A DNA stretch of 64,000 nt from an uncultured Clostridia bacterium (lineage in GTDB: Bacteria; Bacillota; Clostridia; TANB77; CAG-465): positions 51,122-115,121 of the forward strand of contig CAOYAN010000001.1 of assembly GCA_948562205.1 (NCBI GenBank). Reading direction: 5' to 3'. The notes beneath the pieces are model-generated. The model was given only the letters and a program-made list of their open reading frames with translations, had not been told where the DNA came from and ran no database searches. Of the stretch, positions 38,714-48,729 are shown piece by piece; the stretch's first letter is position 1, and each line of letters opens with the position of its first letter. Made by a program: the position numbers and the translations under genes.

Positions 38714-39742
38714 TTATTCTATTATCATATTAGAATTAAATTTCATATCTAAATTTAAATCTGAGTTAGAACTTGATTTATTATCTCCTGGTTTTAAAAT
38801 ATCAAGAGGTTTTATTAACACTTTATATTTTCTAGTTTCAGGATCAAGTTCAAAAACACTTATAGTATTTTCTAAATTTTCATCTAAATGTTTAAGTTCA
38901 GTAGTAAAATACATTTCACTATCTTCTAGAACACATCCAACTTTTTTAATTATTCTAAACATTTCAGCTATATGCTGTATATCTTCACCAACAAAGACAA
39001 TTTGTGGTTTATCATAAAAGCCAGCATCATTTCTAGTAAAGTTTTCATAAAAATCAGAATATAATTGAACTTTTTCTGCAAACATATTTTGCCAATCATC
39101 ATTTCTTCTAACTACTTCAAATACGAAGTTTAATTCATCTGCTCCACTTTTTAAAGTTATAAGTCCACCTGTTGGTTTAAACTTTACATTATATTTTTTA
39201 GAATATAATAATAAATTTGGATTAGAACTTGAAAAGCTTGCTACTTTTTGCATATATGCAATTATAATTTGATTTCCTGCAAGTTTTCTTTTTACTGCAT
39301 AAGCAGGTTTTGTATTATCTGTTGGTTGCCAAAGTGTTGGTATATTTCTTTGTTTTAAAATATATGTTGCAATTTTATCAATACAATATGCTCTATATGA
39401 ACTTTTTCCAGCTTCACTTTGGAAATAATATCTAGCTATTACTTTTGATTTAGTTAAGTCTTCTAACCATTTTGCGACTTTATTTTGTTTTTTATCTTCT
39501 TCTACATCATTTAGTTTTCCTCTTAAATCTAATATTTGTGTTACTTGTCTTGAAGTAACAAATCCAAACTCGTTTACAACTTCTAATGCTTTGATATGTG
39601 ATTCATTTATATATCCCATATCCATTTTAAATACAACTTGATTTACAGATGCAAATCCATCTTTTCCATCATAAACTTTTTTTTCATCTTCCCTAACAGC
39701 AAAAGGTGATACTAAAGTTTTTACTTCTTTATCATTTACCAT
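38714..39742 (-). CDS. Replication-relaxation-like winged-helix protein (342 aa)
   Basis: Residues ~40-110 look like a winged helix (YINESHIKALEVVNEFGFVT, SRQVTQIL...KWLEDLTKSKVIARYYF), followed by IDKIATYILKQRNI and a mixed alpha-beta C-terminal part with FVFEVVRRNDDWQNMFAEKV. This resembles the replication-relaxation family found on plasmids and conjugative elements, where it may act in DNA processing. Its presence beside T4SS genes supports a mobile-element origin. It has its own promoter and is followed by the 114-aa gene. Assignment is moderate; the C-terminal half could be a nuclease-like fold. Confidence 0.55.
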   Translation of the reverse strand: MVNDKEVKTLVSPFAVREDEKKVYDGKDGFASVNQVVFKMDMGYINESHIKALEVVNEFGFVTSRQVTQILDLRGKLNDVEEDKKQNKVAKWLEDLTKSKVIARYYFQSEAGKSSYRAYCIDKIATYILKQRNIPTLWQPTDNTKPAYAVKRKLAGNQIIIAYMQKVASFSSSNPNLLLYSKKYNVKFKPTGGLITLKSGADELNFVFEVVRRNDDWQNMFAEKVQLYSDFYENFTRNDAGFYDKPQIVFVGEDIQHIAEMFRIIKKVGCVLEDSEMYFTTELKHLDENLENTISVFELDPETRKYKVLIKPLDILKPGDNKSSSNSDLNLDMKFNSNMIIE

Positions 39743-39846
39743 AAACTCATCTCTCCTTAAATTTAATTTTAAAATTTAAACATTAAGTTAAAATCTCTAA
39801 AAAGATTTCAACATAAGTGTAGCATTTTTATGTCACACTCATATAT

Positions 39847-39875
39847 AGTATACACTATATTTTACATAATTTCAA
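39847..39875 (-). promoter_or_regulatory. Promoter of the replication-relaxation-like gene
   Basis: TTGAAA (39870-39875), 17-bp spacer, TATACT (39847-39852). Confidence 0.7.
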
Positions 39876-39907
39876 GTTTTAATTAAAAATTTATTAAAAT
39901 CAAGTCT

Positions 39908-40699
39908 TTATCCTATAATTATAAGTTTTATTTTTTTCTTATCAGGAATAATTCTTTTTATACTAACAAGTACTTTTTGTCCATATTCAATACCATTAAC
40001 ATGTTCTGCAAGACCTACAAGGTTTGGCTGTAATTCAACAAAAACACCTGACTTTATTCTATTTCTTACAATTCCATCTACAATATCACCCTCATGATAT
40101 TTTTTTATATTCTCCTCAAAAGTTCCTAAAAGTTCTTTATATGATAGCTCAATTCTTCCAGTATCTCTATCATATTTTTTAACAACTACTTCTACTCTTT
40201 GGCTAACTCTAAACATATCACTTGCATTTTGTAGTTGTGAATCAGACATATCTTGTAATTTTAATATTCCAGTAACTCCACCACCAACATCAATAAATGC
40301 TGCATATTCTGTTGTAGAAACAACAACACCTTTTAGTCTCATTCCAGGTTTTAAATGCATATACATCCATTTTCTAACCTTTATTTCAAGCATTTTTTTA
40401 GACATTATAAGTTCAAAAGTATCATCATTATTTTTAATTATTTCTTTAATACAAACAGGAATTACTTTATTTTTTTTATTAACAATATGTCTTTCTTCAA
40501 CTAAACCATCATCTCCAACTATACTTGAAGCTTCTTGCCTTGGAATTGTAGCTTTAATGTTATTTCCAATTACTCCAACCATATTTAAATTTTCATCAAT
40601 ATCTTCAATATACATATCAATTACTTGTTGTGTACTTTGCATTTTTTCCAACATTTCAATTGTATATTCAACTTTTTTATTTCTTCTCATTTTACTCAT
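39908..40699 (-). CDS. Protein with two S1 RNA-binding domains (263 aa)
   Basis: After ~110 residues of unclear fold there are two S1-like OB domains: one around LKPGMRLKGVVVSTTEYAAF with ...IELSYKELLG, and one around YHEGDIVDGIVRNRIKSGVF with VELQPNLVGLAEHVNG. S1 repeats bind single-stranded RNA. The arrangement resembles short RpsA-like or YugI/general-stress S1 proteins of Firmicutes. It lies between T4SS genes and the replication-relaxation-like gene but may be an ordinary housekeeping RNA-binding protein. CTAGGAGAG-type site upstream of the ATG. Confidence 0.8.
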   Translation of the reverse strand: MSKMRRNKKVEYTIEMLEKMQSTQQVIDMYIEDIDENLNMVGVIGNNIKATIPRQEASSIVGDDGLVEERHIVNKKNKVIPVCIKEIIKNNDDTFELIMSKKMLEIKVRKWMYMHLKPGMRLKGVVVSTTEYAAFIDVGGGVTGILKLQDMSDSQLQNASDMFRVSQRVEVVVKKYDRDTGRIELSYKELLGTFEENIKKYHEGDIVDGIVRNRIKSGVFVELQPNLVGLAEHVNGIEYGQKVLVSIKRIIPDKKKIKLIIIG

Positions 40700-40771
40700 T
40701 TTCTTCTCTCCTAAACTTTTACTTACATTTATTTAAATCTTAAGTATATTATTTATATTATTACTAGAATA

Positions 40772-40796
40772 ACCATAAGATATTATATCTTATGGT
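40772..40796 (-). terminator. Probable terminator at the end of the T4SS operon
   Basis: Stem ACCATAAGATA/TATCTTATGGT with a 3-nt loop. The following minus-strand sequence is only weakly T-rich. Confidence 0.5.
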
Positions 40797-40805
40797 ATTT
40801 AGTTC

Positions 40806-41690
40806 TTAAAACTTAAATGTATAATCTTGTGCTATATTTGTTGTACTAGATTTTATATCTTTTATTAAAATACCATCTATTACAGAAAAAGAAAGTTCGG
40901 ATATATTAAATTCAAGCTTATACTTTATTTCTGCATTTTTAGCAAGTTCTACACTATCTCCAGATACTACTGTCGATAAAGTTCTTATTTCTTTAGAATT
41001 ATTAAGTAGTAAGAAATTATTTTCGTATAAATTATTAGAATTATATATATAACTAGTTTCATTTAAATTCTTAAATGTAGCATCTAATAAATATTTTGAA
41101 GAAAAATATACCTGATTAGATACTGTAAGACTTAAGCCATCTTTTACAAATGTCTTTGGCTCTTTATCATAAGCTATAAAATCATCAAATGCAATAAAAT
41201 AGTTATTTGGTGACTTTTCTATTATATTTATTTTTCCATTAATATAGCTATCTAAACTTGAATACTCTACTACAAATACATTTTTATCACTTGCATTAGT
41301 AAATTTATATTTTGACATTTCTAGTTTTTTACCAAGTATCATTTTACTTTTTAAATTCTCTTCTAAAGAAGTTTTAGTTACATTAAAATATTCTATATAT
41401 CCTGGATCTAATAACTCATATAATGAGTCAATATCACTACTTTGTATCTTAGAAATCAAATCACTAACATACATTTTTAATTGTGTTTCTCTTGTAACAA
41501 TTGCGCCAGAATACTTTCCTAAATCTGTATCTTGAACGCCCATTATATCTGTAGTATTTTCAGGAGCTTCTTTAGGCATTAGATTATTTTTCCATATAAA
41601 CATAATTGAAGTCATAGATATAACTAAAACAACTGCAATACCAATTGTACATGCCACAAGTACTCTTTTATCTTCAAACATGTCACTCAT
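40806..41690 (-). CDS. VirB8/TcpC-like membrane-anchored protein (294 aa)
   Basis: Short cytoplasmic N-terminus, one membrane helix (residues ~10-31, VACTIGIAVVLVISMTSIMFI), then an extracytoplasmic part with LKMYVSDLISKIQSSDIDSL and YELLDPGYIEYFN at the start of an NTF2-like domain, followed by a second beta-rich domain of ~120 residues. TcpC-type subunits also carry two such domains. It overlaps the upstream VirB8-like gene by 8 nt, showing translational coupling. Confidence 0.6.
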   Translation of the reverse strand: MSDMFEDKRVLVACTIGIAVVLVISMTSIMFIWKNNLMPKEAPENTTDIMGVQDTDLGKYSGAIVTRETQLKMYVSDLISKIQSSDIDSLYELLDPGYIEYFNVTKTSLEENLKSKMILGKKLEMSKYKFTNASDKNVFVVEYSSLDSYINGKINIIEKSPNNYFIAFDDFIAYDKEPKTFVKDGLSLTVSNQVYFSSKYLLDATFKNLNETSYIYNSNNLYENNFLLLNNSKEIRTLSTVVSGDSVELAKNAEIKYKLEFNISELSFSVIDGILIKDIKSSTTNIAQDYTFKF

Positions 41691-42261
41691 TCTCTATTCC
41701 TCCTAAATCCATATCAATATAGAACACTTTATATGTACTATCTTTTCTATTTAAAATAACACCAATTTTTACTAAATCTCCATTAGCATTTACTATTTCA
41801 CCTATATATGCATCCTCTTTTACAGTATATAAAAATTTTAAATTAGATGAATTAACATATGGTTTATCATTACTTAAGAAATTTATTTCAGTAAAATCTT
41901 TTATTTTCCCTATATATGTATTCCTATCATATTTTGATTTTATATCTTGTGTAGTAATAGAATATGTATCACTATATTTTCCATTAATTAAAGCATCTAT
42001 AAAATTATTAAAAGCATTTTGAACAGTGTAAAATGTCTGATAATCTTTAACTAAATTAGCTTCTTTTATTTCAGTATCTGTAATGATATCTTCCTTTACT
42101 ATATAGTTTTCTATGCTTTCATTATTTTCTACAACTGTTTGTTTACTGTCCTTATAGCTACTAGTTAGACTTCCAATAAATCTAACTAGTAACAATATGA
42201 CAATTACAACAAACATAACTATTATAATAAACTTTATAGTTTTATTTCTATCTTCGCTCAT
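41683..42261 (-). CDS. VirB8-like membrane-anchored protein (192 aa)
   Basis: Membrane helix at residues ~10-29 (FIIIVMFVVIVILLLVRFIG), linker, then an extracytoplasmic NTF2-like domain with VQNAFNNFIDALINGKYSDT and YSITTQDIKSKYDRNTYIG, ending in beta strands (KVFYIDMDLGGIENE). It begins 19 nt after the Ala-rich T4SS protein and overlaps the next gene by 8 nt. GGAGGT precedes the ATG. Fourth such protein in the locus. Confidence 0.6.
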   Translation of the reverse strand: MSEDRNKTIKFIIIVMFVVIVILLLVRFIGSLTSSYKDSKQTVVENNESIENYIVKEDIITDTEIKEANLVKDYQTFYTVQNAFNNFIDALINGKYSDTYSITTQDIKSKYDRNTYIGKIKDFTEINFLSNDKPYVNSSNLKFLYTVKEDAYIGEIVNANGDLVKIGVILNRKDSTYKVFYIDMDLGGIENE

Positions 42262-42280
42262 ATATCAAACCTCCAAAGCA

Positions 42281-43702
42281 CTATAATTCGTCTACTGATC
42301 TAGGTTGCACTGGTCTACCATGTAATCTATCATTTGTATTTCTTATACTTCTTCTTGCTTCTTTTACATCAGTTCTAAGACCTCTATTAAATGTAGTATT
42401 AAGTGTAGGTGCATATCCACCAGTTTCTTTTTTAGTAATTTTTATTGGAGTAGATTGTTCTGCCATTTCAGCCCAAGCTTTTCCTGCACTTGCAATCATA
42501 CTTTTTGGTATATCATTTAAAAATTCTTGTGCCATTGCAGCTTGTCTTTCAGCCTGTTTAGTAAGTTTTGCTTGTGTACGTGCATTTTCTGCCTCAAATT
42601 CACGATATCTATTTGCTACATTTTGTGATAATTGTCTTGCTCCATTATTTGACGCTCTATTTTTACTATCAGAGATTTTTGAAGCTTTTTCCTCAGCTTT
42701 TCTTAGTTCAGCAATTGTAGCATTTTTCTCATCCATAATTCTTTTTGACTGTTCTAAATTTACATTTCTCTCTATCTTTTTATCAGTAATATAATCCAAT
42801 GGCATATCTATAAGGTTTGCTGCAGTTACTGCATCACCTAAATTGTCTGTTGCTCCCATACCCATAGCTGCGGCACCAACAGTAGTAGCAAGTCTTGTAA
42901 CTCTTTGTCTTTTTGCAATTTCTGCATCTCTTTTTGCTTTTTCTAATTCTTCATAAGCATTTTGTTCTGCTTCTTCTGCATCAAATCTAGCAGCAGCATT
43001 AGAGCCACCACTGCCACCACCTGCTCCTGATTTTTGAAGAGCGGCAGCATTATTTTCAAGTGCCATTATTAATTTATTAAGAGCTTCATTTGTAAGTCCA
43101 ACATTAGTTCCATTTCCACTACCTTGGCCATTACCTGAGCCACCTAAATTATTATTTCCACCTATATTATCTCCTTGTAGAACTGTGTTATTAGTCTGAT
43201 TTCCTGTGTTATATGCTCCTCCAGATGTAGTACTCTCTGCACTATCTTCTGCAGCTGCTGCATTAATTGCAGCATTTCTTCTTACTGCTGTATCATATGC
43301 TTTTTGTTTTGCAGCAACAGTTTTTTTGGCTTCATTTGCTTTAGTAAATGGCTCTTTTGTTCTTTGAGCTAGGGCCATACCACTTTTCATACCAACCATA
43401 GCCTTTGTAAAGTTTTCACCGATTCCACCAAGTAATTTAGAATCTTGTATTCCAAATGTAGATTTAATTAACTTTTCAAGTTTAATTAAGCCCCAAATTC
43501 CTGCAATACTTACTATTGCAAATATACCTTGTTTCTGTGCAAAACTTCCATCTTTAGAAGCATCAATACTGCCAGAACCTAATATAGATAAAAATTTCAT
43601 AATAAACATAAGATATACAGCATGGAAAGACTGAGTAAATACTATAGTTGCAAAATTTTTAAGCCAGCTAGCAAATATTCCACTTGATTTTTCTTTTCCC
43701 AT
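42281..43702 (-). CDS. T4SS membrane protein with long Ala/Gly-rich coiled tail (473 aa)
   Basis: The N-terminal ~90 residues contain two or three hydrophobic segments (FATIVFTQSFHAVYLMFIM; QGIFAIVSIAGIWGLI). The rest is soluble: Ala-rich coiled coils (KANEAKKTVAAKQKAYDTAV), a Gly/Asn-rich low-complexity linker (~170-215), and further coiled coil with RLATTVGAAAMGMGATD. It looks like the C-terminal half of a VirB6/TrbL channel protein carried as a separate gene, with the preceding 346-aa protein as the membrane half. GGAGGT before the ATG, 18 nt after the VirB6-like gene. Confidence 0.6.
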   Translation of the reverse strand: MGKEKSSGIFASWLKNFATIVFTQSFHAVYLMFIMKFLSILGSGSIDASKDGSFAQKQGIFAIVSIAGIWGLIKLEKLIKSTFGIQDSKLLGGIGENFTKAMVGMKSGMALAQRTKEPFTKANEAKKTVAAKQKAYDTAVRRNAAINAAAAEDSAESTTSGGAYNTGNQTNNTVLQGDNIGGNNNLGGSGNGQGSGNGTNVGLTNEALNKLIMALENNAAALQKSGAGGGSGGSNAAARFDAEEAEQNAYEELEKAKRDAEIAKRQRVTRLATTVGAAAMGMGATDNLGDAVTAANLIDMPLDYITDKKIERNVNLEQSKRIMDEKNATIAELRKAEEKASKISDSKNRASNNGARQLSQNVANRYREFEAENARTQAKLTKQAERQAAMAQEFLNDIPKSMIASAGKAWAEMAEQSTPIKITKKETGGYAPTLNTTFNRGLRTDVKEARRSIRNTNDRLHGRPVQPRSVDEL

Positions 43703-43720
43703 TATTATACCTCCAATTTA

Positions 43721-44761
43721 TCACATAGATTTTTTTATTACATCTACTGCCACTATAAGTGGTGCTAACATTCCTAGGAAAATGCAGTAGAATAATCTTT
43801 TTGTATACATTACTACTAAAGCTAAAGTTTGCCCCATTATAATAAATAAAACTAAAGCCGATATCATATCTCCACCCAAAGCTTGCAAAGCGAATGTAAG
43901 AATTAATCCCATATATCCTGTTACATTAACTGATGGTGAATCTATAGTCACAGCTCCACCAGTAATACCTCCAACTAAATCTCCAACTAAGCCAATCACA
44001 TTACTAATAGAGTTTCCTACAACTGGTATTCCCTTAAGAAATGGTAGTTTAAAATCTATTTTTCCTGCAACTTCATATGCAACAGCAGTAATTCCTTCAT
44101 TTATAGCAAATATTCCTGCCATTAAAAAATGAACTGTAAACAATAATATAATTCCAAATACCCAGTTACTCAATGCTTGCTTATACTGTGCCTTTTCACT
44201 TGCTATTGAACTAATCGCAAGTTTTATACCTATTACCATCGCTGCAATTACAAATATTGTAAGTGCAAGTATAAAAAAAGTATAATACAAACTAGATATA
44301 GTTCCCTGTAATAAATATACTGGTGCACCATCTCCAACCTCTGTTGGATTTATAAAGTTTGGATCAAAGAAAGCCATTCTATTAAATACAATACTATCTG
44401 GAAAAGGAAAACTAAGAATTCCATTTGATATTCCTAATGCTTGAAATATTGTATATAATACAAGAAATATAAATAAAGCTATAGCTAACATAAGTGTAGT
44501 AAATGGTGCCATTAATACACCTGTACCAAAATTTAAAAGATTTCTTAACAAATCTCCTAATACATCCATTACATTTCCAGCAAGACCAGTTTCACCTTTT
44601 ACTAACTGTTCTTCACCTGTTAATTTTGCAAATACCGCATTATTACTAAATGATGATATAACAGATATTGTAACAAGTAATATTAATACTGTAAATATTA
44701 TCTTTTTATTTTCTTTTAACCAATTTTTAATATTTTTTCTTCTTTTTTTCATGTTTTTCAC
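43721..44761 (-). CDS. VirB6/TrbL-like polytopic channel protein (346 aa)
   Basis: N-terminal helix or signal (IIFTVLILLVTISVISSF), then six or so membrane spans: around VLMAPFTTLMLAIALFIFLV, SSLYYTFFILALTIFVIAAM, WVFGIILLFTVHFLMAGIFA, LILTFALQALGGDMISALVL and LFYCIFLGMLAPLIVAVDVI. The final LGMLAPLIVAVDVI is typical of T4SS inner-membrane channel proteins in Firmicutes. It follows the VirB4 gene by 15 nt. Confidence 0.75.
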   Translation of the reverse strand: MKNMKKRRKNIKNWLKENKKIIFTVLILLVTISVISSFSNNAVFAKLTGEEQLVKGETGLAGNVMDVLGDLLRNLLNFGTGVLMAPFTTLMLAIALFIFLVLYTIFQALGISNGILSFPFPDSIVFNRMAFFDPNFINPTEVGDGAPVYLLQGTISSLYYTFFILALTIFVIAAMVIGIKLAISSIASEKAQYKQALSNWVFGIILLFTVHFLMAGIFAINEGITAVAYEVAGKIDFKLPFLKGIPVVGNSISNVIGLVGDLVGGITGGAVTIDSPSVNVTGYMGLILTFALQALGGDMISALVLFIIMGQTLALVVMYTKRLFYCIFLGMLAPLIVAVDVIKKSM

Positions 44762-44776
44762 CTATTCCTAAACTAT

Positions 44777-46837
44777 CTAATTCATTTGTTTTTGATTTCT
44801 AAGTTCAATTATCTTAGATAAGTTTGTTTCAACAAATTCAAATTCTTTTTGAGTAGGTTGAATTGCAATTATTGCAGACTCTTGACCAATTTTTATAAGG
44901 CCTTCACCTCTAGCACAAGTAAGTAAGAAATCTGTTTCACCATCACTTAGTTTAAATACCTCTTTTAAATATTGTATTTCAGATTTATCTTGTGCTAAGA
45001 AAAGTTTAACTTCAGAAGAAGTAAGAACTGCTTGAGCTTCTTTTTTCTCATAGAAGTCTTGGAATTTCTGTGATACAACTGCAAGAGATACATTTCTTTT
45101 TCTTGCACGTCTTGCCATTGTATTTAAGAATTGTACAGCTTCTGGATAATCAAGTAGCATCCATGCCTCATCAACAAGAACCCTTTTTCTTCTAGCTTTT
45201 GTTTTATTTTCACTATTCTTTTTAACATACTTTTCCCAAACCCATGATAGAAGTATTTGTTGTGCAAGAGGTCTTGCAAATTTCTCTTCTAATTGAGATA
45301 AGTTAATATTTATAAATGGATTACCATCCATAAGTTCAAAAGTAGATTGACCATCAAAATATGCCATCTGTCCATCAAACTTTTTACAATATTGTCTCAT
45401 AACTTTTAATAGATAGTTATAATGATATGCATATGTATCATTTGAATCTTCATGTGATTTTTGAACTAAAAGTTCATACCAATCACTTATTGTAGGCATT
45501 GCCTTTTTAGCCGAACCTACAACATTTGTTGTACCATCCATTGCATTAAACTCTGTATGTCCATCAACATATAGTGAGTTTATATCATTTGTAATTCCAT
45601 TTCTAGAATAAAGTTCTGCAACAATTTCAGCTATAATTTGTTTTGTAAGTTCGTTAACTTCAGCACTTCTAGTAGCACCACGAGCCATTGTAAGTAAGGC
45701 TTGTGTAACGTCTTCTACTTTATTTTCAACATTTAAAACAATTCTATCTTTACCAGTAATTTCGTCTCTTGTTACCTCAGGTTCGATATCAAATATGTTT
45801 ATTACTGTATTACTGTTTGGACTAATATTTATATTTATTCCATTTAGAGAATCAGCAACAACAACATACTCTCCCTCAGCATCAATTACTAAGTTTTCAA
45901 CACCCATAAGCATTGAAGATCTAGCCATTATAGTTTTAATTGTAACAGATTTACCAGAACCTGATTTACCAAATATAATCATATTATAATTTGTAAGTGA
46001 TGAATGGAAATTATCAAATAAAACTGGTAGTCCTGTTTGTTTATTAATTCCTATTGGTACCCCTACTTCATGACCAATATCAGATGATAGAAATGGAAAT
46101 ACAGTTGACATAGATCCTCTATCAAAAGTATGCTTTCTATTAAGTTTGTTTTTATTAAGGGGTAAATTACTTTGAAAAGCCTCTTCTTGCATTGCCCAAG
46201 TAGCTTTTATACCAATCATATTTTTTGATGCTTCCATAGCCAAAAGTTCAGATGCTTTATCAAGCTCTGTTTTACTATATGCAAAAAGTGTTGATATAAT
46301 AGTTGCCTCAAATAATTTGTTATAACCTGCAGCAATTTCATCTCTTAGTGCTTCAGCCTCAGATTGTTTTTGTGCAAGTATAGACATTCTGTTTATATCA
46401 CCCCTATCAGATGCAACATATCTTTCTGATTGTAGTTCAACAATTGTTTTATTTAAATCCTTTTGAGATACAGTCTCAGATACAGGATTTATATATACTG
46501 ATGTATTAACATCACCAAATTCATATATTCCAGCTAAGAAATATGGAAATGAGGCCTGTCTTGGAAGTGCAGTAACATAAAATGTTCTAACAAATCTTGA
46601 TACCTTTGAAAATATTTCAAGATAATCATAATGGCTTGCATCTATTCCTGAAGGAGCCATAAGATCTTTTATTGAAGATTTATTTACTTCTAAGAAACTT
46701 ACATCCTCATTTGAAGTTTTAATTAATTGTTCTTCTGGAACATATCCTTTTTTTCTTCTTATTCTTCTTTCTTCTCTTGCTTTTTCCCTTTCAGCTTTAA
46801 GTCTTTCTTTCTTAGCTTTTTTATCTTCTTCACTCAT
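44777..46837 (-). CDS. VirB4-family T4SS ATPase
   Basis: A 686-aa ATPase powering assembly or transfer of a type IV secretion apparatus. After a charged N-terminus there is the CagE/TrbE/VirB4 N-domain (~50-270). The RecA-like motor follows, with Walker A GKSGSGKS at 290-297, DAEGEYV just after, and Walker B VLVDEAWMLLD at ~547-557, then VSQKFQDF. This is the one unambiguous T4SS signature in the locus. GGAGG before the ATG; 14 nt after the upstream gene. Confidence 0.92.
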   Translation of the reverse strand: MSEEDKKAKKERLKAEREKAREERRIRRKKGYVPEEQLIKTSNEDVSFLEVNKSSIKDLMAPSGIDASHYDYLEIFSKVSRFVRTFYVTALPRQASFPYFLAGIYEFGDVNTSVYINPVSETVSQKDLNKTIVELQSERYVASDRGDINRMSILAQKQSEAEALRDEIAAGYNKLFEATIISTLFAYSKTELDKASELLAMEASKNMIGIKATWAMQEEAFQSNLPLNKNKLNRKHTFDRGSMSTVFPFLSSDIGHEVGVPIGINKQTGLPVLFDNFHSSLTNYNMIIFGKSGSGKSVTIKTIMARSSMLMGVENLVIDAEGEYVVVADSLNGININISPNSNTVINIFDIEPEVTRDEITGKDRIVLNVENKVEDVTQALLTMARGATRSAEVNELTKQIIAEIVAELYSRNGITNDINSLYVDGHTEFNAMDGTTNVVGSAKKAMPTISDWYELLVQKSHEDSNDTYAYHYNYLLKVMRQYCKKFDGQMAYFDGQSTFELMDGNPFININLSQLEEKFARPLAQQILLSWVWEKYVKKNSENKTKARRKRVLVDEAWMLLDYPEAVQFLNTMARRARKRNVSLAVVSQKFQDFYEKKEAQAVLTSSEVKLFLAQDKSEIQYLKEVFKLSDGETDFLLTCARGEGLIKIGQESAIIAIQPTQKEFEFVETNLSKIIELRNQKQMN

Positions 46838-46851
46838 TATTCAAATCCTCC

Positions 46852-48282
46852 TTAAACAATTATATCATCTTCTGATGAATCATAATTTTGAGAAGTTTTT
46901 TTCTCTTCTGTAACATTTTCTTCCTCTTTTTCATTAACTTCAATATCTAAGTAATTTCTAGATGGTTGAGAAACATTAGAATAATTATTATCTACAGTAT
47001 TACTTTTTTCAACATTTTCCATAGCATCTATATTATCTTCTACTTCCATATTTTCTATTTCATTATTTTCTGCTTCTTCTCCTACTGTTTCTTGTATATT
47101 TGCATTTCTATTTGCTCTCTCTATTTTTCTTTCTTCTACACCTCTAACATGATTTTCTGCAATTATATTAGTAAGTTGACTTTTTGACTCATCATCAATA
47201 TCAGCATTTCGTATAATATCTAATGCATGTCTATCAGTTTTCTCCTCAAATTCTTCAACAATTTCATCTTCAGATTTTACAACTGCACTTCTAAGAGTTT
47301 GCCTTACAGCCTCTTGTACCCTTTTGGCTGCTTCTAATTCAACTTCTTTTTGTATTAGTTCTTCTTTTTTCTCATATATATCTTGAGATGTAGAATAAAG
47401 TCTATAAAATCCTGAGTCTAATGCAGTTTTTATATCAATTAATTTTTCATCATCTCTATTATATGAAATAAATAATAATTCTGCAAGTTCATTAGAGTTT
47501 AATATTCTAGATGTTACAGAACAAGACATAAGTGCACTCATAATTGATTGTGCCCTTGTAAATAATTCTCTGTGACAAATTTCATGAATTTCTTCCTTTG
47601 AAAATTCACTAACAGATGTTACTTCTGATTTATAATAAGAAAATACTATATAAAATTTTCTTTGTAATATATTCTTATTTAAACTAATTCTTTCAACATA
47701 TCTTGTTATATCTTGTGCATATTCTAAAATATTAAAGTATCTATCCCTTTCTTCTTTTGCCATTGCAACTTTATTAAAATCAACATCAAGCTCATTTGCA
47801 AGTGCTTTATAATTTTCATCAGCCTCTGTATATTTACTATATATATTGTCAACGCTTTGTTGATAAATATCCATACTCTTCTTTAAATCAACAGCTCTTG
47901 CTTGAACATACAATTGAACTGGAAATTTTAAAGTATTTAAAAATACTATAAAACCTTCTTCTACTGCAAGTTGTTCTATGTCAGACATAAGATCATAGTT
48001 TATACCCTTACATTGAAGTACCATTGTATATTTAGTTTCATTTTCCTGTAAGATCATATTATCAACAATTCTATCAAACTCCATAAAATCTATTATATCT
48101 TTTCTAGGAACTTCCTTACCACTTTTTCTTTTAACTGACCCATCAGTTATAGCTTCTTCATCACCTTTTTTATTACTCTTTTTATCATCTTTTGTCACTT
48201 TTTTCTTACTTAAAGACATTGCTAAGAAAGCTATACCACCAGCAACAAGACCAATAATTAAAATTAACATTGTAACATTCAT
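46852..48282 (-). CDS. TraC/VirB4-N-like T4SS protein (476 aa)
   Basis: An N-terminal membrane helix (MLILIIGLVAGGIAFLAM) is followed by a Lys-rich segment, then a domain containing YTMVLQCKGINYDLMSDIEQ and FIVFLNTLKFPVQLYVQARA. That pattern resembles the N-terminal domain of VirB4/TraC-like proteins but there is no Walker A. A long coiled coil (~150-350) and an acidic tail end it. Such ATPase-less partners sit between PrgI-like and VirB4 genes in Gram-positive conjugative elements. Start overlaps the PrgI-like stop. Confidence 0.65.
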   Translation of the reverse strand: MNVTMLILIIGLVAGGIAFLAMSLSKKKVTKDDKKSNKKGDEEAITDGSVKRKSGKEVPRKDIIDFMEFDRIVDNMILQENETKYTMVLQCKGINYDLMSDIEQLAVEEGFIVFLNTLKFPVQLYVQARAVDLKKSMDIYQQSVDNIYSKYTEADENYKALANELDVDFNKVAMAKEERDRYFNILEYAQDITRYVERISLNKNILQRKFYIVFSYYKSEVTSVSEFSKEEIHEICHRELFTRAQSIMSALMSCSVTSRILNSNELAELLFISYNRDDEKLIDIKTALDSGFYRLYSTSQDIYEKKEELIQKEVELEAAKRVQEAVRQTLRSAVVKSEDEIVEEFEEKTDRHALDIIRNADIDDESKSQLTNIIAENHVRGVEERKIERANRNANIQETVGEEAENNEIENMEVEDNIDAMENVEKSNTVDNNYSNVSQPSRNYLDIEVNEKEEENVTEEKKTSQNYDSSEDDIIV

Positions 48283-48623
48283 TATTTTTTTTCACCCTCT
48301 CTATAAACATATATCTTTTTTCTTTTTCCAAAAGTAATAGTTCTAAGTAAAATTTCACTTATTTTCTCTCCACCTGCTTTTCTCAAATTTCCAACTAGTG
48401 GACTATCAGGAATTGAAAAAGTACCAATACAATATCCCAAAACTGCACATAGTCCTATAAATATAAAGCCTATGGTTTTTAATCCTAAAATCGAAAATAT
48501 AAGATAAAAAATAAATCCAATAGCCGCACCACCAATACTTGTAATAGTAGATTTTATAGTAAATATGTATAAAAATCTTGACTCTCCTTTAGCACTTCTT
48601 GGAACCCCATATGTTCTTCCCAT
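48282..48623 (-). CDS. PrgI/VirB3-like T4SS protein (113 aa)
   Basis: Two adjacent hydrophobic helices (STITSIGGAAIGFIFYLIFS and IGFIFIGLCAVLGYCIGTF) with short polar ends; the C-terminal FGKRKKIYVYREGEKK follows. Topology, size and position directly upstream of TraC- and VirB4-like genes match PrgI/VirB3. First gene of the main T4SS operon, with its own promoter; GGGGG precedes the ATG. Confidence 0.7.
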   Translation of the reverse strand: MGRTYGVPRSAKGESRFLYIFTIKSTITSIGGAAIGFIFYLIFSILGLKTIGFIFIGLCAVLGYCIGTFSIPDSPLVGNLRKAGGEKISEILLRTITFGKRKKIYVYREGEKK

Positions 48624-48664
48624 ATATATACCCCCACTTCATACTCATATTAAGCATTTATAAA

Positions 48665-48693
48665 ATTTTATCATATACTAAATTTTAAATCAA
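48665..48693 (-). promoter_or_regulatory. Promoter of the main T4SS operon
   Basis: TTGATT (48688-48693), 17-bp spacer, TAAAAT (48665-48670). Confidence 0.65.
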
Positions 48694-48729
48694 CAAATGA
48701 GGCAAAAAATATTGTTTATAATAGGTAAA

